DNA from: Adineta ricciae | Taxonomy: Eukaryota; Rotifera; Eurotatoria; Adinetida; Adinetidae | Length of the DNA: 64,000 nt | Assembly (NCBI GenBank): GCA_905250025.1 | Contig: CAJNOJ010000026.1 | Coordinates: 1-64,000, forward strand | Direction: 5' to 3' | The notes under the pieces: model-generated | Seen by the model: the letters and a program-made list of their open reading frames with translations, nothing else | The model's database searches: none | Told to the model about the DNA's origin: nothing | Position numbers and translations under genes: made by a program | Part shown: one piece after another, positions 1 through 11,112 of the stretch | Layout of the letters: each line of letters opens with the position of its first letter | How positions within the stretch are numbered: position 1 is the stretch's first letter

Positions 1-640
1 ACAACCGACAAAAAACTTCTCATTATTCCGTGCACATTCTCTCACTTTTTATATTCATTCATGATTAACATTTGACAAGTGAAAAATTATGACGTGATTT
101 ATCAAATAGGAAGAGAGAGAGAGAGCAAAGAAGATCAAAATCCGACTGGTTATTTATAACTATTCATCGTTTTCTGATGTGAACAAGTTAGAGAAAACAT
201 GCTGAATAATTCAAATGAAATTCGCTGACCTATTCTTAATCTATATATTATTGATAACCCATTGCGCGAGTGCGTTAACAAAGGAGAACAATCGAGATCG
301 ATGATTTCATTTATTTTATGAGTAACCTATCCATTATTTATATATATATAAAACAAAACACAAGCAAATTGGTCGTAGTAACTTTCATAGAAAAAAGAAC
401 ATAGCAAGGCACTTGAAAATGAGTTTTATAAATTTTGTAGCACACTAGTCAAATGGAGCTTTTCCGAAGCTATAAATGTACTTAATTGTTGGCATTCTTG
501 TTCGAGCTACGAGAGAGAAAAATTATAGTTTAAAATGAGTATAAGGCGTCTTTTAGAGTTTACTTTTGTGTCGATTTCTGATGATGGTAAATTAGCTAAT
601 TGTTGGCGTAGACGTCTAAGTGGAAGAAAGAAAAAAAATG
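1..640. other. Intergenic / 3' flank, no gene seen
   Basis: This AT-rich stretch lies downstream of the SFI1-like gene, which ends at 641. I see no reading frame with codon structure, no RNA gene and no mobile element. There is a short GA run around 112-124 and a TA run near 340-350. It may hold the 3' UTR of the SFI1-like gene or the flank of a gene to the left of the window. Confidence 0.5.
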
Positions 641-3600
641 TCAACGAAGTGAAAATAATAGATTTGCGATTGTATACTTTAATCTAGCTTTATTGTTGAG
701 ATAGATTTCTAAGCGTTGTTTAACATCTAATAAATTATCTTTGTTGAGGAGAATTGTTGACGTGGGCTGAGTGGAATACGGTCGATGAGGAAGAATTGAA
801 GGATTTCGCGCATTGGTTGTCTCACGAGATGATAATGGCATCCTGATTTCGTTATGAGCTATTTGAAATGCTGATGGTGGAAGGAGAATAGGTGCAGGTG
901 GTGAAGACGGGAATGAATCATGAGTTGTGGCTAATGGTTGTTTTACAGTGATGAATGGAGAATGTAGAGAATGATCGATCGTTGGAGGAGGTTGTCGTGG
1001 TGGTGATGATGTAGGACTGCGTATGTTTATTGTGCGAATATCCGATTCTCTATAGAAGCTGATGAAAATGGTAAAGATAGAATTGAAAAAAAAGAGTTAC
1101 CTTTTGTCGATGGTTGTTGCCGAAAATGAATCAGAAAGAAATGCTGGTTTACGTGGACGTGGTCGATTGGTTATTCTAATTAGGAGAAAGAATTTGAGGG
1201 ACACTCGATGTGAAATCTTTGATTTACTTTGGAGGACTGTTGTCAAATTTGACGAGATCCAGTGGATTCTTCGTGATAGGTACAACAGTTGTTTTTCTTT
1301 TCATAAACTGTTGTGTCAATTGTTTGTGTGCTAATGATTCTTTCACGAATGCTCGCCATTTGGAAAAGTATTTCGATGCTAGAGTATTGCGATCATGATA
1401 TAGCTAAACAGAAAAATACAGATTGATTTATGTGCACTGATGAAATTCGAAAAAACGTACATAAACTTGTTGATGGATAAATAAAGCTTGTCGTCGAAGT
1501 TTCGTGTGATCCGTGTAGACTAAAAATTGACGTAAACTATTTCGTACTAGTTCATCATGTCGCCGATGTGTAGCTTCGTTATATCGTGCTTTCTTTCTCT
1601 TCCGTTCAGTAAAATAGATCAACCAATGGAGAAAACACTAAAAACTAAACTCACAAGAGTAAATACTAAAAGTTAATGCAAAACCTTTTTCTGCAGTTGT
1701 ATCGCCCAGAAAAGCAATGCACGATGTTTTTGTTCGTGTTCTCGTTGTTCGGTGTGCCAACTTTGTTTCCATTGAGTATACACTCGACTCATCAAACGCA
1801 TCCGATCGAACCAAACCGCTTGTCGTTCAAGTAACTAGTCAACAGACAGTATATATATAAAACAAACATTCGATGTGTTTTATTTTACTTTAATTCGCAT
1901 ATCAAAGTGATGTTGTTCTTTCCATTGAGAGAAGTATTTGTTTAACACATTTTTGACATAGAATACTTGTGCACGTTGAAGGAGAAACCGTTCTCGAACA
2001 TGTTCAACGGTGACTTCTTTCCATCGGCTGTAAATGCTTGTCAATTGTAAATGGTCTTTCCGTTGTTTGTACTTGTTCAATTTAATTTCATTCTCATTAT
2101 CAATCATTACTTGCTGGATCATTTCATTGTTCCAAGCAATAAGAACCTTGCGTTTCAGCGAACGATCATAATGTTCCTGAGCATATTGCAACAATCGACG
2201 ATCATCTTTACCGTCTTGTACACTATTACGCCATTGATGAAGATAATGCCTAATTGATGGAAGAAAGAGAATATGATCAGAACAGGTATTCTCATATGTC
2301 AGTAAAAGTAGAATCTTAAGTCTCTAAAAAAACCTAGCATATTTCCTGATGCTCAATTGGAGAATATTCTGTTGAATGTGCTCCGACGGGGATCTTCTCA
2401 GACGTTAAAATAGAAAACTTATTGGAATCTACCTTAATAAAGTACGTTGTTGACGCTCATAACGTTCATTAACAATTGCCATCAATCTTCGTCGATGTCG
2501 CGCTTTATTTAACCACTGAGAATATACTGTTCGACCTCGATGTTGTAAATAAAACTGTTCACTTTCACGATACATTTGTTTCATGTAATGACAATGACGA
2601 ATAAACTAGAAGAAAAGAAAAGCCGATTATTCAGAGATTGGGATCGAGCTTCCGTACTAATTTCCATGCGTGTAACACGCGCCTTTCGATGTTATGATAA
2701 TAGAACTGAACGGCAATACGTTCAGATCGTTCTTCATTGTGACGATCGTCAATGATTTGTCGCCAGGCTAACCAAGCGCGTACTAGTATACTTCGGATGT
2801 AATGTCTTTCAGCAACAATCTGAATATACGAGAGAGATGCGAAGAATTTCAAAACATGATTATTATTTACCTGCTGTTCGTTTTCGATCAATCGTGAATG
2901 GGCTTGATTCAACCATAGATTGAAAAATCGTTCTCGCATTCGTTTTTCTTCATGAACAATTGCCTAAGAAGATTCATTCAAATACGAAAATGACTCGCTC
3001 GCGCACACTGTAACTTACGATTCTGTAATTCATCTGATACTCTTCATAACGACGTGTTTGTTCTTTCCAATAATTGTAGTACAGTCGCAAATACCGTAAA
3101 CTAGAACAAAAGAAGTCATTGGTAAGGAAAAGATCAGCTGTGGCTGTGCTTACCGATAATGATCGTCTGCTCGTTTCTCCAGTAGCTGTTCATGACGTTC
3201 AACAGTGATGTTAGCACGTAGAAGATGAAAATATTTACGTAATAATTTGGAATTATGATATGTTGCTGCTGCGTGAAGTTGAGCCTGTTACAACAACAAA
3301 AATGGTTCAAGTTGAAAATGAATGGTTTATGATGACTTACATTTTCTTCTCGACAATCTTGAACGTATCGCCGCCAACAGAACCAATAGCGAATGGTTAT
3401 TTTCATATTGTAGAACGAGTCTGCTTTTTGGAATTCATTGAACATGAGAATATTTTCACGCTGTTCCATTCGGTGTTTCCAAATACGATAGTAAACACAT
3501 TGGATCTAGAATCGGAAGAATGTTGTCTTTATATTCAATGAACTAACGAAAAGATCTGGATACCATTCGCGCTCGATGTTGAACAGCGATCCAATTCAAC

Positions 3601-5241
3601 CGTTGTTTCATACGACGTTTCGCTACATACTTTTGAAGAATAACAAACGCTGAACGCTATACAAAAGTTACAAGATGCGGCATTCTTTTGTTTATCGGTA
3701 TCCGAATCAAGGATGAAAATCCTTCTTTTTTTCTTACTATAATCCTTTGATCGCTGTACTGTTCAGCCATATACATCATTCGTTGTTCGTCAGCTAGATC
3801 GTTCATATCTACAAAAGACTTTGATAGTATAAAAACAAATCTTTTAGTCGTCTTACATGATTTCCACTGTTCGAATGCCCACCGCATGAGAACTCGTTCT
3901 TGCAATTGAGCCAATCGATGCTCATGTTGTTGCATGAGCAGTTTGTTTGTCAAAGCTTGTTTCCAATTTCGGTATATTTTCTCTAGCAGATGTTTTTGAT
4001 AATACTCATGTACACGTTCTAAATGTAAGGAAGTCTTTTTGAGAAGAAGAGATGCCGCTTGTCGAACTTTTATGAGTATTCTTCTTTCGCCGATAATCGG
4101 AATATGTTAACCAGGCGTTGAAACATATTCTTTGTGAATGAATACGATAGTGATAATTGGCTCGTAAATGTTTTTCGTGTTCTTGTCGTCGCTGTTGTGT
4201 ATTTACTTGCCAAATGTAATAAAACTTTAGAAAAAAAAAAGGATTTCAAATATTCGCCAAAGACTGAAGAGAAAACGTACACGAGCTGCTAGTTGTCGAT
4301 GGTATTGTTCAGTGGCCAGTTGAACTTGTTGTTGATGAACATATCTTTTGTTAAATTGTATTTTCCACATATTCCAGGCATTTTGCAATCGTCTGCGATT
4401 TAAATGCTCGACTGCTATTTGAGTTTGGGAAGTAAAGTTGAGCCAAATTTGAAAATACGTTTTGAGCAAATGTCGATGGTAAAATTCAATAGCAATTGAC
4501 TCAATATGATCATCTTGAATCGTTTCTCGCCAAACATAAAAGTATTTGTTTAACAATTTTCGTTCATAAAATGACTTGATGCGACGTAGATGGCATCCGA
4601 AAACATGTTTTTGCCAAAGAATAGAAAACTTTCTTGCTAAACAATACCAGCGTAAATCATCGAGCGCCCGATGCTGTGGTTTGCGATAAATAACAACTGG
4701 CGGTGAGGGTGAACGATGATGAACTGATATAGGTATACGACTTGGTCGTTTAAGTGCAGTTTGATGTTCTAAAACAGAATGAAATTGTCGGATGAAACAC
4801 TTGAAATGATTCTCTACCGTCTTTGATCCGATTCAAATGTGTGCTGGCGTGAATAAATGTATCTGTTACATGTGTCATGTTTTTTCGAAGGTTTGCTGCT
4901 TTCACCTTCATAAATTGATGAAGCTCGTCGAGTGTCTGCGGTTGAGGAAGAATTTTTTCTCCTGTAATTTGTAAATGATTTCGTCGTGCCGTCGGAATGT
5001 ATTCGACACGATCGTGCAGATGGTGCATATGAGATTGATTTGTGACATGATCGATATTGACTGTTGTCGAGGGTATTGTATAGGACACATTCAATGGATG
5101 TTGACGATGACTTGCCGAATCGCTTTCGTTGATTAACGAAGGAGTTCGTGGTGATGGAGATGTGATATTGAAGCGAACTGATTTTTTTCGAGGAGTTATA
5201 GATCTGAATGGTCGTGAAGATTTCTGCTGAGAATCAAGCAT
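641..5241 (-). CDS. SFI1: SFI1-like centrin-binding repeat protein
   Basis: SFI1 proteins are long helical filaments that bind centrin at centrosomes or basal bodies through repeats with a Leu-Leu-x3-Phe/Leu-x2-Trp-Lys core. Nearly every exon here carries such units about 30 residues apart, each ending in a Trp followed by Lys or Arg (for example FSQWKEQ, FEQWKSC, WLAWRQI, WFCWRRY). The N-terminus (from 5241, first ATG after in-frame stops) is a basic, Ser/Pro-rich head without repeats. The C-terminal part around 870-910 contains the block ILLPPSAFQI, like the LLPPSDF block I recall near the end of vertebrate SFI1. A short coiled-coil-like helix (DVKQRLEIYLNNKARL) precedes the stop at 641. 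The gene has many exons with introns of about 50-60 bp; some exon joins are uncertain. It diverges from the protease gene at 6024. Other Trp-repeat coiled-coil proteins are a less likely alternative. Confidence 0.7.
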
Positions 5242-6023
5242 TTTTTTCTATGTCAACTGATTAGATCAACGATTGACAAAGAAAAAGAAATAACCACAAA
5301 TCTAATCCATTGATCGCTCTCAGGAATGGTATCTTAGGAACAAAGTGACCAGCATGAAATGAATACGGAAAGATGGCGCTAGTTGTTAAACAAAAAAAGC
5401 CTGGTTTCATCACAAAATAAATCGTTCAGCGATCAAAGATAAACGAAAAAGGTATCTGATGCATATTTTTGCTATTGTCATTACGAACAATAAATCTATC
5501 TCCGAAATTTGTTCTATAATAGTACTTGTATAGCTGTGTTTACTCAACTACCACTATAATTATCATATGTACTTTTTCTCTTCTATGTTTTTGTAACATT
5601 TTTTCAATAGCAGCCGTATGAACGTCACTTCCCATGGATTTAAATAGAAATCCATTGGAGAAAAATCTCTGACACACACGTTCGCTGATTTCTAGATGTT
5701 TTCGTGACTATTGTCGAGATGTTTTCGTCATGTTGCGACTATAAAAACATGAAGAAAAATTTTTTCTTCTTCTCAACGATCAGATGAAGTGTTCTTTCTT
5801 TCCGAGAGAGTTTCATCGAGGAAGAAAAAATTTCTATCCTGAGCATAATGTTAAGACGTTGCAATCGATTTTTATTCAACCATGAGTAATGCAAACAACT
5901 GTTACTGAATAAATATTGTTGGGCATTATCGGAAGAGGAAAAATAGAAAGAGAAAAAAGTACGTTGCTACAGAGGTTTACTCATATATATAATATTTTAG
6001 ACACATAGTCATTCGACGTCGAA
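5242..6023. promoter_or_regulatory. Divergent intergenic region (SFI1-like / protease)
   Basis: About 780 bp separate the start codons of two divergently transcribed genes, so both promoters should lie here. The DNA is AT-rich. A TATA-like stretch (tatataatatttta, 5985-5998) precedes the protease start at 6024. No gene or repeat is visible. Confidence 0.35.
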
Positions 6024-7141
6024 ATGAATCTAGGATACAAGCACGACATGATCAGTTATTGTACTGTATTTCTACTTGTTCTTGTGCAGCAAACTCATTC
6101 ATATTTGTACTCATGTGATCCAACGGTATCATGTGGTTGTTCACCGAATTCAGCAACAGTTTCTCGAATCGTCGGAGGAGAAGCAGCAGCATCGAGTACT
6201 TGGAGTTGGGCAGTGTCGATTTCAATAAATAATCAAGCATTATGTGGTGGAAGTGTTATATCAAGTTCGTGGGTAGTCACCGCAGCACATTGTGTATCCG
6301 GACTCGCAGCATCAAAAGTGACTGTGTATGCTGGTTCGAATGCACGATTCTCAGGGCAATCTCGAGTCGCGTCCAGTATTACAGTGCATCCGAGCTACGT
6401 CAGTAGTAGTCATGTTAATGATATTGCTTTAATACGTCTTAGTTCTCCATTAATAATCTCAAATTCAAGTGTTAAACCAGTTTGTATACCATCAGTCGAT
6501 TCAGCAACTCTATCTGCTGGCGAATGGCCAGCTGCTGATTTATCCGTACGTGATTTTATTTTGTATTTCGACTTTCAAATGTCATCATTCGTCGATAGGT
6601 TGTCGCAGTTGGATGGGGTACATTGACAGAAGATGGTTCCTTGCCATATTATCTTCAGCAAGTTACAGTTGAGACAGTAGCCTACACTGATCCAACGTGT
6701 TCTTCGGTTTTGTACGATCAGCAAAAACAACTCTGTGCCGGTGTTTATGGTGGTGGTAAAGGTAATTTTTTCGTTTTTTGTTGTGTCATTAACCTTTTCT
6801 GTTTCTGTTATATTTCAGATACATGCCAAGGGGATTCAGGTGGCCCACTGATGATGTTTACTACGAGCAATCAATGGGTTTTAGTCGGTCTGACTAGTTA
6901 TGGTGATGGATGTGCACGTGCAAACGCGATGGGAGTTTATACTCGTGTAGCTGCTTATCAAGATTGGATACGACAAACTACCAGTGGTGCATATTTAAAT
7001 CCAGCGTCTTCCGTATCAGCTAGAATAAATCCTAATGTTTCATCTTCTGCTATAACAGATACAACTGATAACGCAGTACCAGTCTCTCCTGTGGCGTTTC
7101 TGATTTCTCTACTCCTTTTTGTCGTGTTTTACTTCATTTGA
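6024..7141 (+). CDS. Trypsin-like serine protease (S1A), secreted, possibly membrane-anchored
   Basis: This is a chymotrypsin-family endopeptidase with three exons (6024-6545, 6599-6761, 6819-7141), joined by 53- and 57-bp introns; both joins keep frame. A hydrophobic signal peptide (about residues 10-27) is followed by a short Cys-rich propeptide and the activation site RIVGG. The triad is visible: His in TAAHC, Asp in NDIALIR and Ser in GDSGGP. The residue six before the catalytic Ser is Asp (DTCQGDSGG), the trypsin-type S1 pocket, so cleavage after Lys/Arg is predicted. After the protease domain comes a Ser/Thr/Asn-rich linker and a final hydrophobic stretch of about 18 residues that ends the protein. 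This resembles the GPI-signal or tail anchor of prostasin/testisin-type proteases. Its start follows a TATA-like box. Confidence 0.9.
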
Positions 7142-7373
7142 TATGACATTTAGAATGAACTGAAGATTTCTGTGTTAAAATGATGAACAATTATATGAAA
7201 ATGTTTATTTTTATACGGAAATTTTGACATTGAATTGCCAAATATTTGTTTTTATTCGAAAAAAAATCCTTTGCTCTTTGTCAAAAAAACTACATATGTT
7301 AATAAACACCGGTTTGAAGCGAAACGCCATTTGCAAATCAAATAGAAAAGAAAACGTCGGAATTCATTGATCT

Positions 7374-9534
7374 TCAAAACAGTCCATCGTCTTCGTCATC
7401 GCTATCTACATTGAAGCCACTGTCGTGAGACTGTTGAAGTAAATATCGCTGGACCATGCCTGAGAGTTCTGTCGAACGATTCAATGATGGAGAAGATGGT
7501 GTCTGTACAGAAACTGTTTTTGTTTCTATTGGCGGTGATAAACACGGCTCCGAAGAATCAGTCATTTTATGAGCCCATCGAACATGTGCTCGTCTGTTAT
7601 CCCACTAGAAAAAACCAAACAACACAATGCATCGTCGTTCAAATAAAACTTACCGATGTCGACACGATGTAACCGTCGTATGGATGCCATGCGACATCGC
7701 GTACACATTTCTCTCGTTCTGAGCCGTAATAATTATTTCGAATGCGAAGGCATCGTTCAACTGATCCAGTAAGAACGTCATATACTAGAACAAGTCAGTT
7801 GTTCATTTATGAAACTGTCGGTCGAGAAAAGTTCACTTACTGTAAACACATCCATTCGATGATCCTGTGATAATGTAGCGTTGTCCCGTGGTAAACGCGG
7901 GCGAAAAATAGCATCGTATAAGTGTATAGCCAACACTGTGTTCTCTGTATGTACAAACACTGGGATCGCCAGGGATTCGTTCTTTGTGCACTAGAATAAA
8001 AGTATTTCGTAGAGATTTCGGTAAGAATAAACTCATTCGTTCGTACGTGATAATGATTGAACACCGACTCGGTAATCCCAAACGCGACTAACTGCATTGG
8101 ATGCTTTAAGACTTCGAAATATGGCTGATTCATCAGCAAAACGGCGCATATCCCATAATTTAATACTTTGATCCTTAGAGTTAGAGATTAAATATCGTGA
8201 ATCCATCTACGAAGAACAAACTTAATCGGGTCATCTCCAAAGATTTCATTCGTACTCGACTATGTACAAAAGTAATTCCACTTTTATGACCCGCAAAAGT
8301 TCCAACTGGTTTCGGTTGAGCTTCATTCAATGCTCGTCGATCCCAAACAAGAACGAGGCCATCATCTGAACCGCTAGCAAGCAATGCATTCGAATCATCA
8401 ATAAAACGAACAGCATTGACATCGTTCCGGTGAGCTTCGACCTGTAAGATAAACGCACAAGTTGTCAAAACAATTCTCAATCGTTGTCAACACATACACG
8501 TAAGGTCCGTTGCTGTTTCTCTAAGTCGAATATATACACACAATTGTCGCTTGCACCACAAATAATTTCAGAGCCACTTTTTGAAAATTGTAAAGAAAAT
8601 ACTGAGAAACGATTTGTTTCCGGTCGTAAGTACAATGATGAAATCTTCGGTTCGGAATAGTTTTCATCGAGAGTGATCAAATAAACTAGATGGAAAAGAG
8701 ATTGAATATCAAGCGTACAATGCCATTTAGATATTTACTGCAATCTGACCACGTTGAATAAGCAATTTGTGTTCGGTCAGGTGACAAAGCAGTATCCAAT
8801 ATCGACCATCCGACGTCGATTGCTTCGATCTCTGTGAGTTGAGCAAATTTTCGTCGTGTTGATGTATCATAGAGACGAATACAATTGTCTAAGTGTAGGC
8901 ACATACGCGATCGATATCTCTGCGATTAGTTCAATTGGTTTACCTTGACAAGCACTGATAAAACATTGACCATCATCAGAAAATTGACCGCAAAACGTTG
9001 GTCTTTCCATGGATGCGACCACTTCACCTTCTTCTGGTAATAATCTACGATAAACAAGAGCAAACGAATGAAAATCATCGTGAGAATTTTCGATAGATGT
9101 TCCTACCTTTTCATTAAGTTGTAACGTGCTTGAGGGTATTGACGAAAATGAATCAGACCTAGTTCATGCTAGAATTTCCACATTTCAAAACAACGAATCA
9201 ATTACTGATACTTAACTCACTTGTCGAAGAATCGAGATGGAATTTTTCTTGTCAGAAAATCGTTTGAAATTCTTCTGATATGAGCATTTTATTGGCTGAT
9301 TATATGTATCACGTAAATCACGCACTGCTTCAACCTAAACAAAAACAAATATGGATCATAAGAATGGCAACGAACTTCTATTTACATGATCTTCGCTATT
9401 CACTTCAACTTTAACTTCGTCTGTTTGAACGTCTTCATCCAAACCTGGTCCTATGCCATAGAATAAGACTCGCGTTCACATATTAGCGAAAGATTTTTAC
9501 CATGAGAAAATAGCCTAGCAAATATTCGTTGCAT
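7374..9534 (-). CDS. DCAF11: DCAF11 (WDR23), WD40 substrate receptor of CUL4-DDB1
   Basis: DCAF11 is a WD40 adaptor that brings substrates (NRF2 and SLBP in animals) to the CUL4-DDB1 ubiquitin ligase. The translated exons follow the family in order. First is a short N-terminus (MQRIFARLFSHG, matching the VLAYLLRRG region of vertebrate DCAF11), split by an intron after the first 34 nt. Next are acidic residues and WD units including IRLYDTSTRRKF, YSTWSDC, CVYIFDLEKQQRTL, DVNAVRFIDDSNALLASGSDDGLVLVWDRR and the block GITFVHSRMDSRYLISNSKD, then HTLIRC-like VGYTLIRC. The C-terminus is Ser-rich and ends in an acidic tail (DSDDEDDGLF). About ten exons are separated by 50-70 bp introns. The start at 9534 is chosen because an in-frame TGA lies two codons upstream and the first exon splices cleanly. 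The RPS6 fragment starts on the other strand about 260 bp away. Confidence 0.85.
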
Positions 9535-9800
9535 TCTTCAAAAAAATATTTCTATGATCGGTCGATTTAAGAAAACCTTTCTCATTCGTTCGATTCTTCC
9601 ATGAATGACTCTAGGCGACATCTAATAGTAACTGAAACCTTCAGCCAGTCCTCTCTTACTTTATCACTGACATATATGATTGGTTTCATAGTTTATCGAC
9701 GCTTTTGTTTTCTTCTTCTTTTCTCCTCGCATTTTCATTTTCTCTCGAGTTTGTTTTGAGAAAAACCTCGTAAAACACTTTTTCTTTCTAGATCTTCAAT

Positions 9801-9895
9801 CATGAAGCTTAACATAGCTTATCCCGTAACAGGATGTCAAAAACTTCTCGACATCGATGACGATCGTAAATTGCGTCCATTCATGGAGAAACGCA
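9801..9895 (+). pseudogene. RPS6: Ribosomal protein S6 (eS6), first exon only, broken at an N
   Basis: From the ATG at 9801 the frame reads [20 protein letters not shown] and continues to MEKR. This is the unmistakable start of small-subunit protein eS6, which in other animals begins MKLNISFPATGCQKL. The match stops after about 31 codons at an N (9896), and none of the remaining roughly 215 residues can be found downstream on either strand. A pyrimidine-rich stretch with a good splice acceptor (ctttctag, ending about 9791) precedes the ATG, as expected for a 5' UTR intron in a ribosomal-protein gene. I interpret this as a real gene truncated by a contig join, not an evolved pseudogene; the type field offers no better label. 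Confidence 0.85.
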
Positions 9896-9896
9896 N
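9896..9896. other. Single N, probable contig join
   Basis: The eS6 reading frame stops exactly here and does not resume. Joined contigs or a collapsed gap are the simplest explanation. Confidence 0.75.
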
Positions 9897-11026
9897 ATAT
9901 TGTTTCCTGCGAAAAAGTTTGTGCTTTCTTTCTTTGTCTAGTTCTTTCGTTAAAACTAATTTGGTTTGATTGAATAGAAAGAATCATTCAATCGTTTTTC
10001 CGACTTCCACCGAATCGATCACCAGTGTTAGTCTAATCAAATTTCTTCTTTATCATCTTTATATTCCTGACACTCCCAATGATCACTGGTGTCAATCGAG
10101 CAATAATAGTTTTCATTCAATGTTATCATCAACATATGTAGACTTTTCTCAAATATCATATTTAGTAAAGTCATTTTCGTGAATGTATGTCCGTCTTCGC
10201 TTTTTCATCTCGTTGTTGTTATTGCATGAAAAACAAAAGATGCAAATGATATTGTACGTGCTCGCTTGTTTGTTTCAGAAAAGAAAAATTCGCTGTTTGG
10301 AACTCGTAGGTAATAGTTGTTCGACTCGATTAGATCCGAAATAGAAGAGAGAAGAACTGCTCATCGGGTTAGGAGAAGAAAGAGAGAAGTCATTCACTCT
10401 AGCGTCTCGTCTATTTTTTTCCGCTCGTCAAATTGGCAATCGATGGTTAACTAAGCTTGTATGTGTGACGCCTAAGAGAAAGAAAGAAAATGTTTTCTAG
10501 GTTAATCTTCTATTTTGCCGTTCTTGTTGTCTCGATCTAAAATCATCTCGTTGTGTAAAAAAAGAAGATAGTCAGCATAAACTTGTTCTCTTCTTCTTTT
10601 ATTTCGATGATTTATCGAAGTCTTAGGATAAGAATACAGTTTATTATTCCTTTCGAACGATGTTTGACAATCGAGACATCTTTTCTTCGACTTTACATGA
10701 AAGAATGAAGAAAAGAAGTCGTAGAATACTCTGAATTTTCTTTTTCTTTATCGTATTAATCGTTATAATGCTTCGTTCTCATACTGTTCGGCGGAAACCA
10801 TGCATTGCTCCTCCCTTCCCTTGAATGAGAACATTTTTTCATTGGGATAATGACCATGAGTGCATCAAGTGACCTGAATTGTGAACTACGGCATAAATGT
10901 CAGTGGATATTGTGAAGTGCCGTAGTTTTTATAGTTTGTCTTGCATTTTCTTTCAGTGAAATCGGTAATGTTACACATCTGTTGCCATGTGTTTTTTAAT
11001 ATCTCCTCTATTTTTTACCATGATGA

Positions 11027-11058
<32 letters not shown>

Positions 11059-11112
11059 ATATTTCAGACGTCTCTTGCGCCTTTCATTTTCCATTCGTAG
11101 TCGGCATACAAC
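9897..11112. other. Gene-poor stretch after contig join
   Basis: No continuation of the S6 gene and no other coding frame is convincing here. The DNA is rich in poly-pyrimidine and GA tracts. The last part should contain the promoter and 5' UTR of the acetyl-CoA synthetase gene. A splice acceptor (atatttcag, ending at 11067) suggests a non-coding 5' exon upstream. Confidence 0.4.
11026..11061. repeat. (TA)n(TG)n microsatellite
   Basis: About ten TA units are followed by six TG units, ending only a few bases before the acceptor of the likely 5' UTR intron of the acetyl-CoA synthetase gene. It occupies the position of the polypyrimidine tract. Confidence 0.8.
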
